Below, in pieces: positions 30,632 through 37,282 of a DNA stretch of 37,282 nucleotides. Source of the stretch: CAMPJM01 sp964440915 (GTDB lineage: Bacteria; Bacteroidota; Bacteroidia; Cytophagales; Cyclobacteriaceae). The stretch lies in contig CAYTTV010000036.1 of the NCBI GenBank assembly GCA_964440915.1, forward strand, positions 1 through 37,282, given 5' to 3'. The notes beneath the pieces are model-generated. The model searched no databases. It had not been told where the DNA came from and was given only the letters and a program-made list of their open reading frames with translations. Within the stretch, counting starts at the first letter, position 1; every line of letters begins with the position of its first letter. Both the position numbers and the translations under genes were made by a program.

Positions 30632-33262
30632 TTAGCTATTCAAGCTTTCCTCCTCCATTCCAGCCACATGCTTTTCTACGTCCGCTATAAGTAAAGTAGC
30701 CTCCTTCACAACAGTATGAGCTACTGCTTCAAAATCTACTCCTGGCTGCTTGTCTTTGGCCCATGTCTCCAACAGCTTCAGTTTTTCAACGATGCTGTTA
30801 GCTTTAAGATAACCATAAGATGCGCACATCTTGTGTGCTGTAGAAGACACTTCGTCCCAATTCTCTTCTTTGACATGCTTTTGAAGTAATACAATATTTT
30901 TTTTCTGATCGGTGATCATAGTGTCCAAAAGGTTGGCCAGTATTTTTCTGTCGCCCTTCACAAAGCTATCGAAGCCTGCCAAGCTATAGGTAGGATATGT
31001 TTTATCCACTGCTTCTTCTATTAGCACTTGAGCGTCGTTGCTGGAATCCTCTTCCACCTGCATGTCCAGAATTTCGTATAGGATGTCCATGAGCATCTTC
31101 TCCTTAAAAGGTTTAGCTATCAGGGTGGTAATCCCCACTGATTTTGCTTTGTATTTTTCCTTTTGCGTCACATGAGCGGTAAGTCCAATTATGGCTGTGT
31201 TCGCATTAGGCCCATTGCCTTTACGGACCGCTTCAGCAAATTCAAAGCCACTCATTTTGGGCATCTGAATATCGGTGATAATCAAATCAAACGCTTGCTT
31301 TTGAGATTGTTCCAATCCCTCGATCCCGTTTGTCGCCTCTGTTGTTGATCCCTCATGCTTATTCAGGATTGTCTTTAAAAGCAGGATGTTCAAGTTATCG
31401 TCATCCACCAGCAAAATGTGCAGTCCGCTCAACCCTTTGCCCACTCCGTCTATTCTTGGAGCAGCATCTTTTCCTATTTCCGAGGCTGTGCTTATTTGAT
31501 AAGGGATGTTAATTGTGAATACTGATCCCTTCCCTTCTTCGCTGTCAACCAAAAGAACGCCTTGCTGCAACTCCACTAGCTTCTTACAAATCGTAAGTCC
31601 CAAGCCCGTTCCGCCAAACCGCCGAGTAGTGCTGCTATCGGCTTGCTGAAAGCCATCAAATATTTTACTGATATTTTCCTTGCTGATTCCCACTCCCGTA
31701 TCCCTCACCTCAATGCTCAAAACTACTTTCTTAGGAGAAGAAAACGCCTTCCTGCTCTTACATATAATAAAGACACTCCCTTTGTCAGTAAATTTCAAAG
31801 CATTCCCCACCAAGTTAAACAATATCTGTTTTAGCCTAAAAGGATCTCCTAGCAAGGTTTCCGGACAATCTTCATCAATAAAATACTGAAAAGAGAGTTC
31901 TTTCCCTTTCGCCTTTAATTGCAGTAAAGTATATACTTCATGCAATACATTTCTAGGCTGAAAGGGGATGCGTTCGATAGCCAATTTTCCTACCCCTATT
32001 TTGGAGTAGTCCAGAATATCATTCACTGTGGACAGTAGGTGTTCAGAGGACTGTTGAACGGCCTGTAAGTAGTCGTGCTGCTCTGGTGCAAGGGTAGTGA
32101 GCAACAACTGGTCGGTAAACCCCTGAATGGCATTAAGCGGCGTCCGGATTTCATGGCTCATATTGGCCAAAAATTCTTCTTTTGCCTGTGCTAAGTGTTC
32201 GGCCTTGTTCTTAGCTTCTTCCAGTTGCTCTTTATAATAGTTGCTTTTGTTGATGTCGTGCAATATCAACAGCACGAGAACAGTACCAGCAAGCAGCCCT
32301 ACCACCCCTATGCCCAGTATGGTAAAGGCAAATTGGTCTGCTAGCATTTTGGCCTCCTTAGTCTGCTCCTCCGCCTTCAATATTTCTCGGCGTTCAAGAG
32401 AAGTCACAATCATCCTTATTTTATCCATAATCAAGCGATCCTGTTGGAGTACTTCCAACTGCTTGGCATTCAGCAAGCGGTTCAATGCGCTCTCCTTTCT
32501 TTGCATGTCTGAAAATATCTCTTTCAGATTGGACAATACCGTATCGGTCCGGTAGACGGATACCACGCTCGTGTCTATGGTTACCCTCGTTTCGGTATAG
32601 AAATCATCATCCTCGGCTTCGTCTACACCTTGTGAGGAACTTTCTTCTTCAGACTTGGTGCTAAAGAGGCTCTTGATGGCTTGAAATAGGCCTCGAGGCT
32701 CGGGCTCCCTCACTTGCTCGTCTATTATTCCCCTTGGTTTAATATGCGTCGTGGTCTCTGTATATGTCATCAGGGTGGTGTCAACTTTTGCCGAATCAAA
32801 ACGGCTCTCATTGATCCTTTCCAATGCAGTGGAAGAAAAACTGCTGCTCCTGCTCTGGTGCATTAGGTTCGCCAAATCATCTATTGCATCATATTTTGCT
32901 TTCAATAGAATAGAAATAGAATCAAGCTTGGTTAATTGCATCGAATCTTCCAAAGAGCCCTCTTTAAGCATAGATATTTTTTGCGTTATGCTCTCTAAGC
33001 TAACTTCATAGTGGTCCAGATGACTTTTGTTATTGGTAAGGATATATGACCTCAGGCTCGATTCTGCTTCTGAGATATCAGTAAGCATATGGTTGATGGT
33101 GATCAGTTTTGTGTCGGGCCTGGCCAGTGTTTCCACCGATGTGAACAACTGGGTGAAGCTAAAGTAGGTAATGGTGGCAGCCACCGCTAGCACTACGATA
33201 GTCAAACTATAACCTAGTAATAGTTTTATTTTTATGTTAGGATTGTTTTTCTTCAAAGACAT
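30632..33262 (-). CDS. Hybrid sensor histidine kinase (sensor, HisKA, HATPase, receiver, Hpt)
   Basis: 876 residues. Membrane spans near 12-34 and 311-336 flank a periplasmic sensor. Its first part looks CHASE3-like (ITINHMLTDISEAESSLRSY) and its middle holds an unusual insertion of about 95 residues (140-235) with an acidic stretch. The cytoplasmic part contains HisKA with His370 (ANMSHEIRTPLNAIQG), ATPase boxes NLVGNALKFT, DTGVGIS and GGTGLGLTI, a receiver with Asp664 (IITDIQMPKMSG) and Lys717, and an Hpt domain with His810 (STAHKMCASYGYLKA). The set allows a full His-Asp-His relay and transfer to a separate regulator, plausibly the NtrC-type protein next door. Convergent, not in the same operon. 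Confidence 0.95.
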   Translation of the reverse strand: MSLKKNNPNIKIKLLLGYSLTIVVLAVAATITYFSFTQLFTSVETLARPDTKLITINHMLTDISEAESSLRSYILTNNKSHLDHYEVSLESITQKISMLKEGSLEDSMQLTKLDSISILLKAKYDAIDDLANLMHQSRSSSFSSTALERINESRFDSAKVDTTLMTYTETTTHIKPRGIIDEQVREPEPRGLFQAIKSLFSTKSEEESSSQGVDEAEDDDFYTETRVTIDTSVVSVYRTDTVLSNLKEIFSDMQRKESALNRLLNAKQLEVLQQDRLIMDKIRMIVTSLERREILKAEEQTKEAKMLADQFAFTILGIGVVGLLAGTVLVLLILHDINKSNYYKEQLEEAKNKAEHLAQAKEEFLANMSHEIRTPLNAIQGFTDQLLLTTLAPEQHDYLQAVQQSSEHLLSTVNDILDYSKIGVGKLAIERIPFQPRNVLHEVYTLLQLKAKGKELSFQYFIDEDCPETLLGDPFRLKQILFNLVGNALKFTDKGSVFIICKSRKAFSSPKKVVLSIEVRDTGVGISKENISKIFDGFQQADSSTTRRFGGTGLGLTICKKLVELQQGVLLVDSEEGKGSVFTINIPYQISTASEIGKDAAPRIDGVGKGLSGLHILLVDDDNLNILLLKTILNKHEGSTTEATNGIEGLEQSQKQAFDLIITDIQMPKMSGFEFAEAVRKGNGPNANTAIIGLTAHVTQKEKYKAKSVGITTLIAKPFKEKMLMDILYEILDMQVEEDSSNDAQVLIEEAVDKTYPTYSLAGFDSFVKGDRKILANLLDTMITDQKKNIVLLQKHVKEENWDEVSSTAHKMCASYGYLKANSIVEKLKLLETWAKDKQPGVDFEAVAHTVVKEATLLIADVEKHVAGMEEESLNS

Positions 33263-33314
33263 AGCCAGTAATTTATGGCGTCAGGTATATAACTTCTAAT
33301 ACAACGCCAAAAGT

Positions 33315-34346
33315 TTATTTTTTACCTATTGCCCATATACTTTCTGCTTTTTTACCTATAATCCAAAAAGAAAAGCCTAAAAGGGCAAAAAATAATGCTG
33401 GGTGGAATAAGTCCCATCCAAATTCGAAATAACGTGAATATAAATTAACGATAATACTTACAATACCCATATCCCTCATCAGATTTTTATTGTACTTCTT
33501 TCCTAGCCACATACATATGACAGCTATTGCTAAAAAAACAACCATCCAAGGCAGGACATCAGCCTGACTTACAGCTGACCAATCAGCAAAACTGATATGA
33601 TTGCCAAAAATGGAGGCAGCCCATGAGGCACAGAGTAAAGAAATGAGGCAAAAGGCGAATGTGATTTCATAAAAGGGTCTAAGCAGTCGAACCTGGCGCA
33701 ATGAATAGCATAAAATCAATAAAAATAGACTAAATGGAATGAAACGGACAATTAAATTCATGCCCCAAAAATGGTTTTTCCACCCAACTTGATAGCCAGT
33801 TTCTGCTCCAAACAATATAAATAGGCTCGCCAATCCTGCTACCCATATGAGTTGTGATCGAAGCAAAAAGCCTAAAGTTCCATAAACCAAAACTGCGGCG
33901 AGTAGGATAGGAGTGAGCTTCCCATGAGTTCCGAAAATTGCTATATTAACATAAACCAAGGCAACAGCCGTAGTGAAAACGCCCAATAGATTCAGTGCTT
34001 TGTAGCTATAGACTTTGCTGAGATCTTGGTAGGAGGCCCGTGCGCCGAAATAAAAAAGACCAGCAGATACAATGGAAAAAAACACTGCTTTATAGCCTTC
34101 AGAAGCATCTACGATCTTTTCTAACATCGCCATCAGCCATTTGTCTGCCAACAAGGCCACACCAGAAATAGTAATAGAAGCTATGGCAAAAACAAACGCA
34201 TAAAAGGATAAGCTCTGCCAATCAAACCTACTCTTTTCTATGCTATTGCCAAGTGCCTCAGCCTGTTCTTTACTGATAAGGGCATCCTTTTCCCACTTAT
34301 CGATCGCCCTTTTAAGCAGCGCAGTCTCTTTTCTGTTTGCTTTCAT
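33315..34346 (-). CDS. DUF2157 multi-spanning membrane protein
   Basis: 343 residues. The N-terminal region (KRAIDKWEKDALISKEQAEALGNSIEKS) matches the soluble helical start of DUF2157 proteins. It is followed by about ten hydrophobic segments, for example SFYAFVFAIASITISGVALLA, LNLLGVFTTAVALVYVN and PWMVVFLAIAVICMWLG, ending in FWIIGKKAESIW. No catalytic motif is seen. An inner-membrane location is clear; the function is unknown. It lies 24 bp after the ABC-F gene on the same strand and may be cotranscribed with it. Confidence 0.82.
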   Translation of the reverse strand: MKANRKETALLKRAIDKWEKDALISKEQAEALGNSIEKSRFDWQSLSFYAFVFAIASITISGVALLADKWLMAMLEKIVDASEGYKAVFFSIVSAGLFYFGARASYQDLSKVYSYKALNLLGVFTTAVALVYVNIAIFGTHGKLTPILLAAVLVYGTLGFLLRSQLIWVAGLASLFILFGAETGYQVGWKNHFWGMNLIVRFIPFSLFLLILCYSLRQVRLLRPFYEITFAFCLISLLCASWAASIFGNHISFADWSAVSQADVLPWMVVFLAIAVICMWLGKKYNKNLMRDMGIVSIIVNLYSRYFEFGWDLFHPALFFALLGFSFWIIGKKAESIWAIGKK

Positions 34347-34370
34347 CCGTTGAAAGTATCCATAAAGTTG

Positions 34371-36251
34371 CTAATCAGCAAATTCAGAAAGGATCAACCA
34401 TCTCTCTGTTTTAGTTTCAATATTGCGTTCTAGTGTTTCCACTTCTAAAGCCAATTCTTGCAGCTTTTCGTAGTTTCCTTCAGCTTTGTTCATCTCCTTG
34501 GTCAATGCTTTCTTTTTTTCTTCGAGTTGAGGAATCTCCTTCTCCAAGCTTTCTAATTCCCGCTTCTCCTGATACGATAGCTTTTTCTTGGCCTCTTCTA
34601 CAGGTGCGACAACTTTCTCAGTTTTGGTGCTTACCTTCTTTCTTTTTTCATCTCGAGCTTCTTCTGTCTTTGTGTTTCTATAGTCGGAGTAATTGCCAGG
34701 GAAATCTTTGATGACCCCTTCTCCTTCAAAAACAAATAGATGATCGACGAGCCTGTCCATAAAATACCGGTCGTGTGACACCAGCACCAGACATCCCTCG
34801 AACTTGTCCAGAAAGTCTTCCAGTACATTCAAGGTGTCGATGTCGAGATCGTTCGTAGGCTCATCAAGAATCAAGAAATTGGGATTTTTTATGAGTACCC
34901 GCAGGAGTTGAAGCCTTCTTTTTTCGCCTCCACTCAGCTTCCCGACAACATTATATTGCATCTTGGGCGGGAACAAGAACTGCTGCAGAAATTGACTAGC
35001 CGTAATTTGTGAACCATTAGACATAGTGACCACTTCTGCCACCTCTTTCACAACTTCAATAACCCTTTGGTCTTCTTTGAAGGTGATCTCTTCTTGGGTA
35101 TAATAGCCAAACATCGTGGTAGCCCCACTATCGACAACACCTGAATCAGGACTTAATTGTCCCGTAAGCACGTTCAAAAAGGTAGACTTTCCAGCACCGT
35201 TTGGGCCAATGATACCAATTCTGTCTTTTCTTTTAAATATATAGCTAAAATTATCAATCAGTACCTTCCCGTCAAATGCCTTACTTATTTTATCTATTTC
35301 TAGAATCTTACCCCCCTGCCTTCTGCCTTGAACCCCCAATTGCATTTCATCCCTTTTGAGGTTTTTGGATGCTTTTTCCTTGATATCATCGAAGGCCTCC
35401 ACTCTGTACTTGGCTTTGGTTCCTCTTGCTTTGGGTTGGCGGCGAATCCATTCCAATTCACGCTTATAGGTGTTTTTGGCCTTTTCAACCTCTAATTGGT
35501 CCTGGGCCTGTCTTTCAGCCTTTTTTTCAAGGTAGTAGCTATAGTTTCCCTTATATCGAAATAGTTTGCCATCTTCTAATTCTAATATTTCAGTAGTGAC
35601 ACCTTCCAGAAAATAACGGTCGTGCGTTACTAAAAGTAGGGACATCTGTTGGGCTCCAATATAATTTTCAAGCCACTCGATTACTTCGAGGTCGAGGTGG
35701 TTAGTCGGCTCATCCATGATGAGGAAATCGGGCTTGTCGATGAGAATGCGCGCTAGAGCAACCCGTTTCTTCTGCCCTCCAGAAAGTGTTGCCGTGGGTT
35801 GATCTAGGTCATGAATACCCAGCTTGCCCAATATTTGCTGTACTTGACTTTCATAATCCCATGCTTGCAAAGCGTCCATCTGCCCCATGAGCTTGGCAAG
35901 ATCTTCCCCTTGCTCAGGATTGTGTTGGGCATCATAAAGGGCCTTTTCGTATGCTTTGATGGTCTGAAGCATTTCGTTTTCGCCATCAAAAATAGCTTCC
36001 AGCACGGTCGCATTAGGGTCTAATTCTGGGTTTTGGCTTAAAAATGCCATGGAGATGCCGTTCCTGAATGTCACCTGACCTTGGTCTGGAGTTTCAATGC
36101 CAGCAATAATTTTCAATAAAGTAGACTTCCCCGAACCATTTATGCCCACCAGGGCCACTTTTTGACCTTGGGCAATACCAAAAGTAACACCGTTTAGCAG
36201 CACCTTTTCGTCAAAGCGTTTGCTTACAGTCTCAACAGAAAGATAATTCAT
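34371..36251 (-). CDS. ABC-F family ATPase (Uup-like)
   Basis: 626 residues, soluble, with two ABC cassettes. The first has Walker A GINGSGKS, signature LSGGQKKRVALAR and Walker B DFLIMDEPTNHLDLEV. The second has GPNGAGKS, LSGGEKRRLQLLR and FLILDEPTNDLDIDT. They are joined by a linker of about 80 residues with YRVEAFDDIKEKA, and a charged C-terminal coiled coil (about 540-620) as in Uup. No membrane segment, so it is not a transporter. ABC-F proteins act on the ribosome exit tract or E site; the C-terminal extension points to Uup rather than EttA. Followed by the DUF2157 gene. Confidence 0.94.
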   Translation of the reverse strand: MNYLSVETVSKRFDEKVLLNGVTFGIAQGQKVALVGINGSGKSTLLKIIAGIETPDQGQVTFRNGISMAFLSQNPELDPNATVLEAIFDGENEMLQTIKAYEKALYDAQHNPEQGEDLAKLMGQMDALQAWDYESQVQQILGKLGIHDLDQPTATLSGGQKKRVALARILIDKPDFLIMDEPTNHLDLEVIEWLENYIGAQQMSLLLVTHDRYFLEGVTTEILELEDGKLFRYKGNYSYYLEKKAERQAQDQLEVEKAKNTYKRELEWIRRQPKARGTKAKYRVEAFDDIKEKASKNLKRDEMQLGVQGRRQGGKILEIDKISKAFDGKVLIDNFSYIFKRKDRIGIIGPNGAGKSTFLNVLTGQLSPDSGVVDSGATTMFGYYTQEEITFKEDQRVIEVVKEVAEVVTMSNGSQITASQFLQQFLFPPKMQYNVVGKLSGGEKRRLQLLRVLIKNPNFLILDEPTNDLDIDTLNVLEDFLDKFEGCLVLVSHDRYFMDRLVDHLFVFEGEGVIKDFPGNYSDYRNTKTEEARDEKRKKVSTKTEKVVAPVEEAKKKLSYQEKRELESLEKEIPQLEEKKKALTKEMNKAEGNYEKLQELALEVETLERNIETKTERWLILSEFAD

Positions 36252-36340
36252 TCAGATTAAATTAAATAAACTCCAACAATTGTCCTTTCAAAAGCGCATC
36301 GTTAGATATGGGCAACGAAGGTAGGTATTTGGCACATAAG

Positions 36341-36619
36341 TCACGGCTTCTTTTTTGAAAAAACGATCTCGAGGGCATTTTTCAATTCTTTTGCTGCATT
36401 TTCAAGGCTCTCTTCCACCGCTTTCCATTTTTCTTTGTCCCCCGTAAAGCGCTTGAAGTCGTTTTCCAGTTTTTCTTTGTTTTTCTTGATCTCTTCTACC
36501 CTTTTGTCCAGGTCTTCCCTTACGGTTTCGCTGCTTTGCTTACCCTTTTCGATCAACTCGTCTATTTTTTTGCCCAAGTCTCTAAAAAGCTCTTCTACGG
36601 ATTTGTCTTTTGTGCTCAT
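36341..36619 (-). CDS. Small highly charged coiled-coil protein, unknown
   Basis: 92 residues, almost entirely predicted helix and rich in Lys and Glu: ELFRDLGKKIDELIEKGKQ, LDKRVEEIKKNKEKLENDFKRFTG, then EESLENAAKELKNAL and a basic tail. No signal peptide. I do not recognise a family; a coiled-coil or apolipoprotein-like helical bundle is the best description. It is transcribed alone, 89 bp before the ABC-F start, and a short inverted repeat (AACCTAT 36697-36703, ATAGGTT 36713-36719) lies upstream of it. Confidence 0.65.
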   Translation of the reverse strand: MSTKDKSVEELFRDLGKKIDELIEKGKQSSETVREDLDKRVEEIKKNKEKLENDFKRFTGDKEKWKAVEESLENAAKELKNALEIVFSKKKP

Positions 36620-36796
36620 CTTTAGCGGATTTATGTTACTTTGCCTACGTACTTCAAAATTAGAAATAAATTATCACAAACATTGAAATTGTAACTAACC
36701 TATTTAAATCCAATAGGTTCTGATATGGTATAATGGTGGCAAAAGAGCGCCCGAAAATTATCATCAATAAAATTCAAGGAAATTCACATCGCTCAT

Positions 36797-36826
36797 TTGG
36801 TTTTTTGGGAGTAATGAGTAGTTTTG
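36797..36826 (+). promoter_or_regulatory. Promoter of tRNA-Lys
   Basis: TTG at 36797-36799, exactly 19 nt, then TAGTTTTG at 36819-36826, the Bacteroidota consensus; the tRNA begins about 43 nt later, as for tRNA-Gly. Confidence 0.75.
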
Positions 36827-36868
36827 CATTCCTATTCGGGAGAGCAGCTCCTAGGAGCAGTTCTGGAA

Positions 36869-36941
36869 GATTCCGTAGCTCAGCTGGTAGAGCAACGCCC
36901 TTTTAAGGCGTGGGTCCTGGGTTCGAATCCCAGCGGGATCA
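36869..36941 (+). tRNA. tRNA-Lys(UUU)
   Basis: 73 nt. Acceptor GATTCCG pairs with CGGGATC (one T-G pair), the D arm contains AGCTCAGCTGGTAGAGC, the anticodon arm is ACGCC CTTTTAA GGCGT with anticodon TTT, the T loop TTCGAAT and the discriminator A. A terminator follows at once. Confidence 0.96.
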
Positions 36942-36942
36942 C

Positions 36943-36978
36943 AAAAAGCCTCTATAATCAATTATAGAGGCTTTTTTT
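36943..36978 (+). terminator. Intrinsic terminator of tRNA-Lys
   Basis: AAAAAGCCTCTATAAT (36943-36958) mirrors ATTATAGAGGCTTTTT (36961-36976), followed by more T. The top base pairs cannot all form, giving a loop of four to eight bases. Confidence 0.92.
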
Positions 36979-37052
36979 ATGGCCTGGCCGATGTTGTTAT
37001 TTCTCACCTCGGGAAATGTATTGTTTAGGTCGTTTAACCATAGCAATTATAT

Positions 37053-37282
37053 TCATTTGTTGAAGAATTTATCTTTCTCCCATTTTGCAGGATTATTAAT
37101 AATATATTCGGATATGGCCGCATGTGATTTTTCGTTGCGGATGATGTGTTCGTAATAATTACGTTGCCACAATTTTCCATTGAATGGTTGCCAACCCGTA
37201 TTTTTAACACCACGAATGTATGCATTGGTCGTCATCGTTTTGTACCATTGCACAACCCGATGCAGGGGCGAACCTTTGTGTT
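37053..37282 (-). CDS. REP-associated tyrosine transposase (RAYT, IS200-like), C-terminal part
   Basis: Only the last 76 codons are in the window; the 5' part lies beyond its right edge. The visible sequence matches the C-terminus of the Y1/HUH transposase-like RAYT family: KGSPLHRVVQWYKTMTTNAY, then WQRNYYEHIIRNEK and YIINNPAKWEKDKF before the TGA at 37053. Full proteins are about 180-230 residues. RAYTs are usually single domesticated genes that move short REP palindromes without being IS elements themselves. No flanking REP hairpin was recognised on this side. Confidence 0.9.
   Translation of the reverse strand, partial: HKGSPLHRVVQWYKTMTTNAYIRGVKNTGWQPFNGKLWQRNYYEHIIRNEKSHAAISEYIINNPAKWEKDKFFNK

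Noticed and set aside
34433..34711. 92-residue plus-strand frame inside the ABC-F gene
   Set aside because: Hydrophobic shadow of the lysine/glutamate-rich coiled coil on the other strand.
36943..36978. Hairpin after tRNA-Lys as a REP element of the neighbouring RAYT
   Set aside because: It has the A/T tracts of an intrinsic terminator and follows the tRNA directly.

Overview
The window comes from a member of the Bacteroidota, most likely of the Cytophagales or a close relative. Three lines of evidence support this. Promoters of the Bacteroidota type (TTG, about 19-21 nt, TAnnTTTG) stand before two tRNA genes and at least one protein gene. Starts generally lack clear Shine-Dalgarno sites. 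The gene families present (DUF3078 outer-membrane protein, SPOR-like coiled-coil lipoprotein-type protein, LemA/TPM operon, aa3-type oxidase CtaC with extra membrane segments, hybrid kinases ending in Hpt) are typical of that phylum. Most of the window is ordinary chromosomal housekeeping DNA; the only clearly accessory parts are the two ends.

Layout. 1-1.4 kb: 3' half of tRNA-Pro(GGG) and its terminator, a gene-free stretch with a long imperfect hairpin, then a HigBA-type toxin-antitoxin pair on the minus strand. The toxin reading frame has a stop just after its natural-looking start. 1.4-6.5 kb: flavin monooxygenase-like oxidoreductase, SPOR-like secreted protein, fumarase (fumC), a basic secreted protein built on 14-residue repeats, and a SpoU-type RNA methyltransferase. 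6.7-11.4 kb: mutS, tRNA-Gly and tRNA-Leu, RNase HII, a SAM methyltransferase and a small membrane protein. 11.4-16.3 kb: a minus-strand LemA-TPM-TPM operon and a divergent multi-PAS histidine kinase. 16.3-20 kb: YjbQ family protein, VOC protein and DNA polymerase I. 20.2-22.8 kb: solitary MreB-like protein, MscL and DUF3078 protein. 23-26.5 kb: cytochrome oxidase subunits I and II, then an SMR exporter. 26.7-30.6 kb: NeuD/PglD-like acyltransferase, tRNA hydroxylase TrhO, a small secreted protein and a sigma-54-dependent response regulator. 30.6-36.6 kb: a hybrid kinase that converges on the regulator, a DUF2157 membrane protein, an ABC-F protein and a coiled-coil protein. 36.8-37.3 kb: tRNA-Lys(UUU) and the C-terminal part of a REP-associated tyrosine transposase running off the end.

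How the genes fit together. MutS, RNase HII and PolA are DNA-maintenance enzymes, and each carries a sliding-clamp-binding-like pentapeptide (QLNLF, QLELF, QMSMF). CtaC/CtaD form the core of a terminal oxidase, with an FNR-like palindrome upstream. The convergent hybrid kinase and NtrC-type regulator could form a phosphorelay; a -24-like element precedes the secreted-protein gene next to the regulator. No CRISPR array, rRNA, prophage or complete insertion sequence was seen. I found no convincing wholly new multigene system. The best candidates for a second look are the 14-residue repeat protein, the toxin-antitoxin locus with its palindrome and hairpin, and the kinase/regulator/secreted-protein cluster.
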